Shown here in pieces: positions 17,859-26,107 of a stretch of DNA of 64,000 nt; within the stretch, counting starts at the first letter, position 1; each line of letters begins with the position of its first letter. Where the stretch lies: NCBI GenBank assembly GCA_017991595.1, contig JAGOQJ010000002.1:187386-251385 (forward strand), given 5' to 3'. The notes under the pieces were generated by a model, which did not search any database, was not told the origin of the DNA, and worked only from the letters and a program-made list of their open reading frames with translations. Origin of the DNA: Candidatus Didemnitutus sp. GTDB taxonomy: Bacteria > Verrucomicrobiota > Verrucomicrobiia > Opitutales > Opitutaceae. The position numbers and the translations under genes were made by a program.

Positions 17859-19817
17859 TCAGCCCTCCGCGCGGCGGCGGGCATCCGCCTCGATGGCGGC
17901 GCGCAACGTCTCGAGCGTGGCCTTCGCCTTGGCTTTGGCCACCGGCAGATCCGCGGCGGACTGCACCGGCTCAGTCGCGAAGAGGTAGAACTTCATCTTC
18001 GGCTCCGTGCCGCTGCCCCGCGCGGCGAACGAGTAGCCGTTGCCCAGCGTGACGAGGTAGAGGTCCTGCGCCGGGATTTGTTCGCCGTCGGCGTCGAAGA
18101 ATTTCTCGCGGCCGAAATCCTGGAAGCGCGTGACCGCCACGTCGCCGAAGGCCTGCGGCGGGCTGGAGCGGTAGGTGTCGAGGATGCGCTTGATCTTCGC
18201 CGCCCCGGTCGCGCCCTCGTAATAGATGTTGATCACGCCCTCGAGGTAGAAGCCGCAGCGCAGGTAAATCTCGTCGAGATACTCGGGCACGGTCAGACCG
18301 CGCGACTTCACCCACGCGCAGAGCTCGGCGAACATCAGGCAGGCAGCGTTGCCGTCCTTGTCGCGCAGCGAGTCGTTCGGGAGATAACCGTAGCTCTCCT
18401 CGGTGCCGAAAAGATAGAACGTGCTGTGCTGTTGCAGCAGGCGCGCGCGCTCGCGGAACGGCGTGGCGTCGTAATCGAAGCCCGGCCCCATCGCGGCGGC
18501 GAGCTGGCGCTCGTAGCCGCCCATCTTGCCGGCGATCCACTTGAAGCCGGTGAGGGTGTTGATGACCTTCACGCCGTGCGCCTTGCCCACGGCGTCCTGC
18601 AGCGGCGTCGTGACGAAGGTCTTGATGAGGCACGCGCTCGTGGTGCCCTCCTGCGGAATCCAGCCGAGCTCCTTGTATTTGCTGACGCGGTAATCGGCGA
18701 GCAGCGCGCCCACCTGGTTGCCGGTCAACAGCTCAAGCTTGCCCGCGCGGTTGCGCACGGCGACGCCCATGCGGTCGCTGTCGGGATCGGTGGCCAGCAC
18801 GGCGTCTCCACCGGTCTGCTCCGCCAATTGGACGGCGAGCGCGAGCGCTTCGGCGTTTTCCGGATTGGGCGACTTCACCGTGGGAAAGCGCGCGTCGAAC
18901 GCGGACTGCGACGGCACCTCGGTGACGTGCACGCCGGCATGGAGCAGCAGCGGCACAGTGGAGACGCCGCCGACGCCGTGGATATTGGTATAAACCACGC
19001 GCAGGCCGGAGCGGCGGACCAGCTCCGGATCGATGACTGCCTGCGCCGCCACCGCGAGGTAAGCGTCGTCGGCATCGCGGCCGAGCACGGTCACGCGCGA
19101 GATGTCGGCGGAGAGAAACTCATGCACGGCGGAAAGCGGCGTGGCGTTGACCTCGGCGATGATGCCCTTGTCGTGCGGGGCGATCACCTGCGCGCCGTCC
19201 TCGAAGTAGGCCTTGAAACCGTTGTCGTGGGGCGGATTGTGGCTGGCGGTGATGACGACGCCGCAATGCGTCTTCAGCCAGCGCACCGAGTAGCTGAGCT
19301 GCGGCGTGGAGCGCGGGCCGTCGAAGATATAGGCCTCGCCGCCGAGACGCGTCCAAGTCGACGCGGCGAGTTCGCAGAAGTGGCGGGAAAAATGCCGAAC
19401 GTCATGCGCGATGACGATGCGCGGCTTCGCCGGGCTGGCTTGCGCGGCGAGATACTTCGCCACGTAGCGGTGCAGGCCGATGACGGCGCGCACGAGGGTG
19501 AAATCGTTGAGCAGGTTGCTACCCACGCCGGCATGCTCCGGCGTGCCGGCCGCGGAGAGCGTGCCGGTCTCGGCCCGTGCCGTCACGGCGCCGATGGTGC
19601 GGCCGCGCATGCCGCCGGTGCCGAACTCGAGGTAACGGTAGAAGCGGTCGTTCAACTCGCCCCATTGCGCGCGCTCGATCAGCTCCGCGATGCTCTGCTG
19701 CGCCCACGACGGCAACCCGCCCTGCCACCAGGCGGTGAGATTCTCGACGGTGCTGGGGAGCAGTTGGCCCGCCTGGGCGGCGGCGTGGACTTGGGCAGGA
19801 ACGGTGGAGGAGCTCAT
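17859..19817 (-). CDS. Phospho-sugar mutase (phosphoglucomutase/phosphomannomutase family)
   Basis: A 652-aa alpha-D-phosphohexomutase. The catalytic phosphoserine is Ser192 in TASHNPPHDNG. The Mg2+ loop is TDPDSDRMG, the sugar-specificity loop is GTEESYGY and the phosphate-binding loop is RGSGTEPKMKF. The length fits the long PgcA/PGM2-type enzymes that interconvert glucose 1-phosphate and glucose 6-phosphate. Its ATG overlaps the stop of the UDP-sugar pyrophosphorylase gene by 4 nt, so the two act in one cytoplasmic route from hexose 6-phosphate to a nucleotide sugar. Phosphomannomutase activity is possible; sequence alone does not decide. Confidence 0.9.
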   Translation of the reverse strand: MSSSTVPAQVHAAAQAGQLLPSTVENLTAWWQGGLPSWAQQSIAELIERAQWGELNDRFYRYLEFGTGGMRGRTIGAVTARAETGTLSAAGTPEHAGVGSNLLNDFTLVRAVIGLHRYVAKYLAAQASPAKPRIVIAHDVRHFSRHFCELAASTWTRLGGEAYIFDGPRSTPQLSYSVRWLKTHCGVVITASHNPPHDNGFKAYFEDGAQVIAPHDKGIIAEVNATPLSAVHEFLSADISRVTVLGRDADDAYLAVAAQAVIDPELVRRSGLRVVYTNIHGVGGVSTVPLLLHAGVHVTEVPSQSAFDARFPTVKSPNPENAEALALAVQLAEQTGGDAVLATDPDSDRMGVAVRNRAGKLELLTGNQVGALLADYRVSKYKELGWIPQEGTTSACLIKTFVTTPLQDAVGKAHGVKVINTLTGFKWIAGKMGGYERQLAAAMGPGFDYDATPFRERARLLQQHSTFYLFGTEESYGYLPNDSLRDKDGNAACLMFAELCAWVKSRGLTVPEYLDEIYLRCGFYLEGVINIYYEGATGAAKIKRILDTYRSSPPQAFGDVAVTRFQDFGREKFFDADGEQIPAQDLYLVTLGNGYSFAARGSGTEPKMKFYLFATEPVQSAADLPVAKAKAKATLETLRAAIEADARRRAEG

Positions 19818-21235
19818 TCGAGGTAAAGGTTGGGCGTGATGGGCGACGCGGGACGGCGGCGCCAGGATTCGGCGACCGTCTCGGCATCGTAGCCGTAGAG
19901 CGGAGAAATCTCGATCTTCTGCGCAGGCAGACCCGTGGCGTCGACGGCGACATCCGCGCCGGCGGCCCGGAGCCAGCGGGCAAACTGCCGTAACTGGTCC
20001 TCCGCGCAGGTGCGCGGCGAGTCGAGGCCCTCGGCATTCTTGACCGGGCTGAAATCGTTGGCGCGGTCCGTCTCGATGACGAGTGGGCTGCGCGCAAACG
20101 GCAGCGCATCGAACACGAAGAGCTCGAACTTCACGCCGTTCGGCGCGGCGGGTTTTACCGGCTGTCCGGCGGCATCGATGGTGGGGATTTTTTTGTCCGC
20201 CCGGTGGAAGGGCAGTTCGACCGCCGCACCGCCGGCCGCCATGCGGCGGGCGAACTCGCGGTCGATGACATGGATCGCAATGCTGCCCGCGCTGAAGCGA
20301 AGCGAGCCGTCGGCGTTGCGCTCGCGCTGCACGTCCATGGGCACGTCGCTGTATTCCGCCACCATGAGCTTGCCGTCGCGGAGGCAGAACAGGCCGACCT
20401 TCTCCTCGGGATAGGCCTTGGGCAGCGCCTTGCTCGACATCTCCGAGCGTGCCAGCAGGTGGAAGCCGATGAACTCCGCGTCGATGCAGCGCACGAGCGG
20501 GTTGTCGACTTGGAAGTAGCTCAGCGTGTCGATGCCCTCGCGCTCCATGAGGTCGAGCGCGCCGCTGCGGTGCAGCGCCCGCAGCGAGCCGCCATGTCCG
20601 TCGGGGCTGAGCGCGATGGAGCTCTTGGTCTCAAGCAGGATCTTGCCGTCGAAGCCGATGGCCGGCATGCGGCCTTGGCGGAAAAGATGCACGCGGTCGC
20701 GGCCGAGGCCGAAGTAATCGTGCGCCGCGAAGAACTGCTCCGTCTGCGCGTGGTTCGCGTGACTGGTCATGATGAACCAGTGCAACGGCCGCCCGAAGCG
20801 GCGACCGGCCGCGAGGATCTTCTCGGCGAAGACCTGGAAGAGCGTCTTCTGCTGCACTGGCGTGACCGGAAAAGTGCCCTTGGGCCCGTCGTAACCGAGC
20901 CGCGTCCCCTGCCCGCCTGCGACGGTGAAGGCGGCCACGCGTCCGGCGCGCAACGCTTCCTCGCCGGCGGCGCGAGCGCGCATCCATTTGGCGACGTCGC
21001 CGCCATTCTCCGGCCGCGGCTCGAACGGCGCGGGCTCCAGCCCGGCCACGGCGGCCGCCGTCGCGGGCTTCTCAACCACGAGTTCGCGGTGGAGGCGCGC
21101 GATCTCGTCGAGATCGACCTCGGCGGCTTGCGCCAGCAGGGTCTCGCGCTCGGTGAGCGCCAGCTCGTTCCAGAAGCGGAACACCTGGCCCTGACCGGCC
21201 GCGGTGAAACGGGAAATGATGGGTTCGGGACTCAT
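19814..21235 (-). CDS. UTP-sugar-1-phosphate uridylyltransferase (UDPGP/UAP1-type)
   Basis: A 473-aa protein of the eukaryote-like UDPGP family. It has the nucleotide-binding AGGQGTRLGYDGPKG at residues 106-120, a Q-K-rich uridine-binding region, the metal-site QVDNPL and the C-terminal SPLYGYD. Members make UDP-GlcNAc (UAP1/AGX) or UDP-glucose/galactose from the sugar 1-phosphate and UTP. The next gene is a phosphohexomutase, so UDP-glucose synthesis is plausible, while the similarity in length and motifs is to UAP1-like proteins. It sits between ftsB-like and mutase genes with 4-nt overlaps on both sides. Confidence 0.85.
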   Translation of the reverse strand: MSPEPIISRFTAAGQGQVFRFWNELALTERETLLAQAAEVDLDEIARLHRELVVEKPATAAAVAGLEPAPFEPRPENGGDVAKWMRARAAGEEALRAGRVAAFTVAGGQGTRLGYDGPKGTFPVTPVQQKTLFQVFAEKILAAGRRFGRPLHWFIMTSHANHAQTEQFFAAHDYFGLGRDRVHLFRQGRMPAIGFDGKILLETKSSIALSPDGHGGSLRALHRSGALDLMEREGIDTLSYFQVDNPLVRCIDAEFIGFHLLARSEMSSKALPKAYPEEKVGLFCLRDGKLMVAEYSDVPMDVQRERNADGSLRFSAGSIAIHVIDREFARRMAAGGAAVELPFHRADKKIPTIDAAGQPVKPAAPNGVKFELFVFDALPFARSPLVIETDRANDFSPVKNAEGLDSPRTCAEDQLRQFARWLRAAGADVAVDATGLPAQKIEISPLYGYDAETVAESWRRRPASPITPNLYLE

Positions 21236-21528
21236 TGCGGAGGGGTTGGCTCGTCGAAGCGGAAAACGAATTCCTGCCCGCGCACGTAGCCGAGCTTGCG
21301 CCGGATCACCCGTTCCACGAGTTCGGGATCGCGCCGCAGGCTCTCGAGATATTTTTCCTGCGCCGCCAGCCGGTCGCGCGCCTCGGCCAGCCGGCGCTCG
21401 TTGGCCCCCGCCTGCGCCCGCAGCACGGTCAGCTCACGGTTCATCTCCAGCAGGAACAGCGCCGCCCACCCCGCCACCGCGGAGAAAAGCACGACGAAGA
21501 CCCAGAGGATGACCTTGTTCCAATTCAC
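21232..21528 (-). CDS. ftsB: FtsB/DivIC-type septum formation protein
   Basis: A 98-aa bitopic protein. A short N-terminus (NWNK) is followed by one transmembrane helix (about 6-28), a coiled coil from about 29 to 70 and a C-terminal DPELVERVIRRKLGYVRGQE segment typical of the septum-initiator family, where an ER..R..LG.v..GE pattern is conserved. FtsB/DivIC joins FtsL and FtsQ at the division site. I chose the GTG at 21528; the frame stays open far upstream but only because of the opposing exeA gene. Its stop overlaps the next ATG by 4 nt, coupling a divisome gene to nucleotide-sugar genes. Confidence 0.82.
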   Translation of the reverse strand: MNWNKVILWVFVVLFSAVAGWAALFLLEMNRELTVLRAQAGANERRLAEARDRLAAQEKYLESLRRDPELVERVIRRKLGYVRGQEFVFRFDEPTPPQ

Positions 21529-21642
21529 GACGCGAAGGCCCCGATAAAGCGGACGCGGCAATGGGCGGGCAACTGTTTTTGAGGTATCATTGACAGCGAA
21601 TTTTCGTGCGTTCGGGAGGGCGGCGGGAATACTCCCGGCGCA

Positions 21643-22458
21643 ATGTATCAGAGTTACTACGGATTCACGGAGATGCCGTTTCACATCACTCCGGACCCGA
21701 AGTTTCTTTACCTGAGCCCGCCCCACCAGGAAGCGCTGCAACACCTCAAATACGGCGTCACGGAGCGGAAGGGCTTCATCGTGCTCGTCGGCGAGGTCGG
21801 TTGCGGCAAGACGACCCTCTGCCGCAAGTTCCTCGGCGAACTCGACCCGCAGCACTACGACACCGCGCTCGTGCTCAACCCGCGCCTCACCGAGACGCAG
21901 ATGCTCAAGGCGATCCTCACCGAGCTCGGCGAGACCCACCTCGCCCGCAGCAAGAACGATCTCGTCTCGCAGATGAACCAGGTCCTGCTCGCCCGCATCG
22001 CCGCCGGCCGCGAGATCGTTCTCATCATCGACGAGGCGCAGAATCTCTCCTTCGACGTCTTCGAGCAGGTCCGCCTCCTTTCCAACCTCGAGACCGACAA
22101 ACAGAAACTCCTCCAAATCGTGCTCATGGGCCAGCCGGAGCTGAAGGAGAAACTCGCCGCCGAGGAACTCCGCCAACTCCGCCAACGCATCCTCGTCCAC
22201 TACGAACTGCGCCCGCTCACCCGCGAGGAGATGGACCACTACATCCAGCACCGCCTCACCCTCGCCGGCGGTTCGGGCCGTCCGCAATTCACCCCGTGGG
22301 CACTGCGCCACCTCTACCGCCACAGCCGCGGGATTCCCCGCATCATCAACAATCTTTGTGACAAGTCCCTCCTCGCTGCCTTCATCCGCGACTCCGACGA
22401 GGTCACCTACTGGGACGCCCGCCGCGCCTCGCGCGACCTCGATCGCCTGACGAGCTGA
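21643..22458 (+). CDS. ExeA/GspA-type AAA ATPase
   Basis: A 271-aa AAA+ ATPase of the ExeA/GspA family. It starts MYQSYYGFTEMPFHITPDP, the hallmark N-terminus of the family. Walker A is GEVGCGKTT (residues 50-58), Walker B is VLIIDEAQNL, and a sensor and arginine region follows (RQRILVHYELRPLT). In the known system GspA pairs with GspB to help the type II secretion secretin cross or remodel peptidoglycan. No peptidoglycan-binding domain is visible at the C-terminus, unlike Aeromonas ExeA. It is 3 nt upstream of a gspB-like gene and divergent from ftsB. An MSHA-type MshM role is an alternative. Confidence 0.88.
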   Translation: MYQSYYGFTEMPFHITPDPKFLYLSPPHQEALQHLKYGVTERKGFIVLVGEVGCGKTTLCRKFLGELDPQHYDTALVLNPRLTETQMLKAILTELGETHLARSKNDLVSQMNQVLLARIAAGREIVLIIDEAQNLSFDVFEQVRLLSNLETDKQKLLQIVLMGQPELKEKLAAEELRQLRQRILVHYELRPLTREEMDHYIQHRLTLAGGSGRPQFTPWALRHLYRHSRGIPRIINNLCDKSLLAAFIRDSDEVTYWDARRASRDLDRLTS

Positions 22459-22461
22459 GCC

Positions 22462-23160
22462 ATGAGCCTGATCAACGACGCCCTCAAACGCGCCCAACGC
22501 GACCGCACCAGCTCCTCCCACGCTCCGCTGCCACACGCGGCCGGCGCGTCCGCCCTGCGCCCTGCCGGCCGCTCAGGTCCGCCGTGGCTGCTGATCGGCC
22601 TCGGCGTCACCGTCGGCGGCCTGCTCGCTCTCGTGGCCGTGCTGCTCCTGCGCCCTTCCGCCACTCCGTCGGCCGTTGCAGCTGCCGCAACGACTGCCTC
22701 AACCGCAACACCGCCGCCTGCGACCGCGTCTTCCATGCCGGTCACCTCAACGCCGGTGGCCGCACAGCCCGCCACTAGCGTTTCGGTTTCCTTGGCCTCG
22801 TCCGAGAGCGCTGCGCCGACGAAATCAACCACCCCGCACCCCGTCGCCGAGCCCATCGTCACGACCGTTGCGACCATTCCTGCCGCCAGCACACCCGCGC
22901 CCGCCCCGGTGGTAACCACACCCGCCGCGCCGACCGGTCCGGCGCGTCCGAGCCCGCGTCTGATCCAAGCCGTCGAGGCGCTCCGCGTCACCGGCATTCG
23001 CGCCGCCGGCGCCGACAGCAAGGTGCTCATGAACGATCGCGTTTACCGCCTCGGCGACATCGTCGATCACGAACTTCAGATCCGGCTCACCGCCGCGACG
23101 GCTCAATCGCTTACCTTCGTGGACGAGACGGGCGCGAGCTACACGCGCAACTTCAACTGA
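22462..23160 (+). CDS. GspB-like type II secretion accessory protein
   Basis: A 232-aa bitopic protein. The N-terminus MSLINDALKRAQRD is the conserved start of GspB/ExeB-like proteins. A transmembrane helix spans about 41-63, followed by a long Ala/Thr/Pro-rich linker (about 65-155) and a compact C-terminal domain (LRVTGIRAAG, SKVLMNDRVYRLGD) that matches the GspB C-terminal fold. It would span the inner membrane and reach the periplasm with the ATPase GspA as cytoplasmic partner. The immediate adjacency to exeA supports the call. Core secretion genes are at 56.6-62.5 kb. Confidence 0.8.
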   Translation: MSLINDALKRAQRDRTSSSHAPLPHAAGASALRPAGRSGPPWLLIGLGVTVGGLLALVAVLLLRPSATPSAVAAAATTASTATPPPATASSMPVTSTPVAAQPATSVSVSLASSESAAPTKSTTPHPVAEPIVTTVATIPAASTPAPAPVVTTPAAPTGPARPSPRLIQAVEALRVTGIRAAGADSKVLMNDRVYRLGDIVDHELQIRLTAATAQSLTFVDETGASYTRNFN

Positions 23161-23260
23161 GCCGCACGCAATCCGCGCCGTGCGACCGCGTTGACAATGC
23201 TGCGCGTCAAGGTGCCAAAGTCTGGTTGCACCCCGGAGCCGCGCGCCCAACCATGCGCGC

Positions 23261-24163
23261 ATGCTGGAATCATCGATCAAGCGGGTGCGTCACGAAGGCG
23301 ACGCCGCAGTTGAACTCACGACGCCGGCCCTGCGTCTCGTCGTCGTCACCGGTCGCGGTCCGCGCGTCGCGCACCTCAGCCGCCCCGACGGCAAGAATCT
23401 CCTGCTCTGGAAACCCGGCCGTTACCGCCGCAATGCGTGGGATCTCATGGGCGGCCACCGTTGCTGGCTCGCGCGCCCCGGCGCCGACGAGGCCGAGGAA
23501 ACCTACGCGGCCGACAACCGCGCCTGCGCTGTCGAGCTCGGCGCCGATTTTTTCACCGTCCAAGCCCCCACCGATCCGGTCGCGCGTCTGACCCGCGGCC
23601 TCACCATCCAGACGCTCGCCGCCGACCGCGTGCGCGTGCGCCACTTCGTTCGCAACGAGTCCGACATGCTCTGGAGCGGCGCACTCTGGGGCCTGACCTG
23701 CACCGTGCCCACGCCGACCACGACCTACACGGTGCCGATGTCCGACGGCACCAACTGGGACACGTCCACGATGACCTTCTTCAAGGCTTGGGGCGGCACG
23801 CACACCGGCGCCTACGACGACCCGCAATTCAAGCTCACTCCCGAGGGCCTGCTCATCCGCGCACTCGGCCAGGAAAACAAGCGCGCCGTGCGCACCGCGC
23901 CCGGCATCATCGCCATGCACGATCGCGACCGTGACTCGCTCTTCGTCAAGCGCGCCCCGTGGCGCACCGGTGCGAGCTATCCCTTGGAGTCCAATCTCGC
24001 GCTCTACACCGGCCCCGACGCGTTCATGGTCGAGATGGAGACGATGAGCCCCAGCGTCACCCTGCGCCCGGGCGAACAGCATCAGCACGACGAGGAATGG
24101 GTGCTGCGCGCCGCCGGTGCCCGCCGGCCGGACGCGGCCGCCCTCCGCGGTTTGTTCGACTGA
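23261..24163 (+). CDS. Uncharacterised protein resembling galactose-mutarotase-fold or DUF4380-type proteins
   Basis: A 300-aa, probably cytoplasmic protein with no signal peptide. Strand-rich sequence with a WDLMGGHRCWLARPG block, repeated short hydrophobic strands and a GEQHQHDEEW stretch near the end recalls the beta-sandwich of aldose 1-epimerase-like proteins and DUF4380 members. The catalytic His/Glu pair of true mutarotases is not obvious, so enzyme activity is uncertain. It is transcribed in the same direction as gspB after a 100-nt gap and converges on the minus-strand gene at 24213. Assignment to a fold is my inference from pattern, not an alignment. Confidence 0.5.
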   Translation: MLESSIKRVRHEGDAAVELTTPALRLVVVTGRGPRVAHLSRPDGKNLLLWKPGRYRRNAWDLMGGHRCWLARPGADEAEETYAADNRACAVELGADFFTVQAPTDPVARLTRGLTIQTLAADRVRVRHFVRNESDMLWSGALWGLTCTVPTPTTTYTVPMSDGTNWDTSTMTFFKAWGGTHTGAYDDPQFKLTPEGLLIRALGQENKRAVRTAPGIIAMHDRDRDSLFVKRAPWRTGASYPLESNLALYTGPDAFMVEMETMSPSVTLRPGEQHQHDEEWVLRAAGARRPDAAALRGLFD

Positions 24164-24212
24164 ACTGTCGCACCCGGCGATTTCGAACACGGCGCACAAG
24201 TCGTCCGCGCTT

Positions 24213-24755
24213 TCAGCCGCGCTGGACCAATGCCGCCACCTCGGCCGCCGCAATCACCCGATACGCCGGCCAGTAGGCGGCGTTAAATTTCGGCGAGTGC
24301 CGGCACGGCGGATAACCCGCGCTCGCCTGCACGACGCCGTATTCGCGCGCCCGCTCGCCGTCGAAGGGCAGCAAGCCCGCCTTCGCGAGCGCCTCGACCT
24401 GCGCCCAAAGCTCGCCGAGAGCGCGCCGACCGCCCGCCACCGGCTGCGCGGACCGCACGAAGGCCGTGGCGAGTTCCTCGTGGCGTCCGCCGCCCGCGAC
24501 AAAGGGCCGCAAGTGCACGCGCACGAACGCACCGCCCGGCGGCAACGGCTCGAGCATCGGCTCCAACTCGGCCTCCTGCAGGGAGGCGACTTCCTCCGCC
24601 AGACGTGCCTGTGCCCCGCCCCGCTCCACCGCATGCTCCGGGCCGCAGCAGCCTTGGAACAGCAGTTTGTAGACATCCTGCGGCTCCAGCAGCGGATAGC
24701 GCGCCACGTGGGCGAGCAAGAGCTGGCGGGAGGATTGAACCGTCGGGGTCGCCAT
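24213..24755 (-). CDS. Conserved hypothetical protein (180 aa)
   Basis: A 180-aa soluble protein with no signal or membrane segment. Recognisable blocks are EPQDVYKLLFQGCCGPEHAV near the N-terminus, FVRVHLRPFVAGGG in the middle and HSPKFNAAYWPAYRV near the C-terminus. I recall similar unassigned proteins in several phyla that share the Y-K-L..Q...G-P-E-H, R-V-h-L-R-P and P-A-Y-R-V blocks, but I know no function for them. I chose the ATG at 24755, preceded by GGGGAACG; a longer frame upstream has no family features. It follows the YcaO gene by 113 nt on the same strand. Confidence 0.7.
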   Translation of the reverse strand: MATPTVQSSRQLLLAHVARYPLLEPQDVYKLLFQGCCGPEHAVERGGAQARLAEEVASLQEAELEPMLEPLPPGGAFVRVHLRPFVAGGGRHEELATAFVRSAQPVAGGRRALGELWAQVEALAKAGLLPFDGERAREYGVVQASAGYPPCRHSPKFNAAYWPAYRVIAAAEVAALVQRG

Positions 24756-24868
24756 CGTTCCCCAGCTAATCAATTTCGCGCCAAGCCGACAATCCGGGGA
24801 TTGACCGAAGACGCGCAGGAAAATCCCCGACGCCCGCCCCCCTTCGGTTATCCGCACTCGCGCGGCCG

Positions 24869-25768
24869 TCACCAGAAAAAATATGTCGGATCGTCGGCGA
24901 GGAAACGCTCGCTCGGTGGCGCATACGCCACGCGCCACACCGAGGCGTAGCGACTCCACGGCCCGGGGATTGCCGCGTCGCAGATCAGCCGCGGACGCAA
25001 TGCCGGACGCGAACACCCCGACCGCAAGCGCTCGAGAAAATGTTCATACCCGTGCGCGCTCGCGAAGTGAAGACTGCGTCGTTCCAGCAAATCCGTCACC
25101 TCCGGCAGCACCGTGGCGGCATCGTTCGACGCCAACACACGCTGCCGCAGCACGAGCGCGTGGCGCTCGAGTTCATCCATGGCCCGCGCGCACGCCGCCG
25201 CGTAGGTCGCCGCGCTCGCGTGACCATAAGCCGCCGATCCGTCCGGCGCGCGTCGATGCAGCAGCACCGTGATCCCCGGCGCCTCAGAGCACAGCACGGC
25301 GGCCTCCACGCCCGGCCAAGGTGTTGTCGTCTCGCGCGCCGCGAGATGTCCTTCCCACCACGCGCGCAGATTGAAACGCTCCGCGGCCTCGTGCAGCGCC
25401 GCCCTGCGTGCCTCCCGCGCGAACAAGCCGGGATACGCCGCCATGCCGGTCGTGGAGGGATCGATATCAAATCCATAGCGCCGCCCTTCCGAGATCGGCG
25501 CGAGCGTCAGGTGCGCCCAACGCTCGAGCGTCTCGGAGATGGCCTTGAAGCGGGCAACCATCGGCGCCGCATCCGTGCCGGAGCCGGTCGCATCGCTGAA
25601 GAGATGGTTCTCGGACCGGCGCGGCCCGCATAGCTCCGCACACAAATAAGCGTTGGCAGCAAAGCGCCGCGCGCCGGCGACGGTGAAGTCGCCAAGTTCG
25701 ATGCGCGCGACGGGTCCGCCGGCCGCAGCCATAACCGCGCGATAACGGAAGGCAGCGAGGTTGGGCAT
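24869..25768 (-). CDS. YcaO-family ATP-dependent peptide-modifying enzyme (standalone)
   Basis: A 299-aa protein matching the YcaO fold in three places. The first is SDATGSG followed by KAISETLERWA (Glu79, Glu82, Arg83), the ATP/Mg-binding motif. The second is ALHEAAERFNLRAWWEG (about 125-140), equivalent to the ALLE..ER block. The third is a helix rich in AAACARAMDELERHA (about 191-204). YcaO enzymes phosphorylate peptide amide oxygens to build azolines, amidines or thioamides. The usual C-terminal Pro-rich tail of azoline-forming members is absent; it ends DDPTYFFW. No E1-like, TfuA or dehydrogenase partner is in the window. The ATG at 25768 lies 4 nt after the stop of a 60-codon ORF, so the two are likely translationally coupled. 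Confidence 0.75.
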   Translation of the reverse strand: MPNLAAFRYRAVMAAAGGPVARIELGDFTVAGARRFAANAYLCAELCGPRRSENHLFSDATGSGTDAAPMVARFKAISETLERWAHLTLAPISEGRRYGFDIDPSTTGMAAYPGLFAREARRAALHEAAERFNLRAWWEGHLAARETTTPWPGVEAAVLCSEAPGITVLLHRRAPDGSAAYGHASAATYAAACARAMDELERHALVLRQRVLASNDAATVLPEVTDLLERRSLHFASAHGYEHFLERLRSGCSRPALRPRLICDAAIPGPWSRYASVWRVAYAPPSERFLADDPTYFFW

Positions 25769-25772
25769 CGAT

Positions 25773-25955
25773 TCAGGCCGGAAGGGTGAGCTGACAAGTT
25801 GTGCCCGTGAACGGCGCCGTGGCCAATGTCGACCGCGGCTGGTTGGCCGATTGCTCGGCACGCAACGGATCGCACCAGACGGCGGCGCGGATCAAGCCCA
25901 AGGAAAGAAAAGCGCTCGAGAGCGCTCCAGTGATAAGCGAGGAGGTGAGTTTCAT
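25773..25955 (-). CDS. Candidate precursor peptide (60 aa) directly upstream of the YcaO gene
   Basis: A 60-codon ORF on the YcaO strand, ending 4 nt before the YcaO start. Residues 1-25 are hydrophobic and signal-like (MKLTSSLITGALSSAFLSLG). A charged spacer with Cys28 follows, then a C-terminal half rich in Ser and Thr with one Cys (STLATAPFTGTTCQLTLPA, residues 42-60). An in-frame ATG six bases upstream would give 62 aa; I prefer 25955 because a GAGG then sits about 10 nt away. Third-position G+C is fairly high but lower than in neighbouring genes. It may be a YcaO substrate, a small secreted protein, or a chance frame. Confidence 0.45.
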   Translation of the reverse strand: MKLTSSLITGALSSAFLSLGLIRAAVWCDPLRAEQSANQPRSTLATAPFTGTTCQLTLPA

Positions 25956-26107
25956 CGCCATCCAGCCTCGGTCGCGTTCTCGCTCGGCGTGCAGGAAGCA
26001 AACCGCCTCTCCTGCGGTCGGGTGCGGCCTGCCAACAAGCGCGGCGCGACCTGAAACTAGGTGTTGCGCAGGCGTTTTTCGTCGCGTCAACTGCCGGTCT
26101 TAAGGTC

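Noticed and set aside
25761-26054. A 97-codon plus-strand frame opposite the candidate YcaO peptide
   Set aside because: Arg/Gly-rich without motifs and with no neighbour context; the minus-strand ORF abutting the YcaO gene is the better candidate.
26000-26107. TTGACG and TTGCGC hexamers between the YcaO peptide ORF and the propeller kinase
   Set aside because: They resemble -35 boxes, but no -10 element occurs at a usable spacing, so no promoter is claimed.
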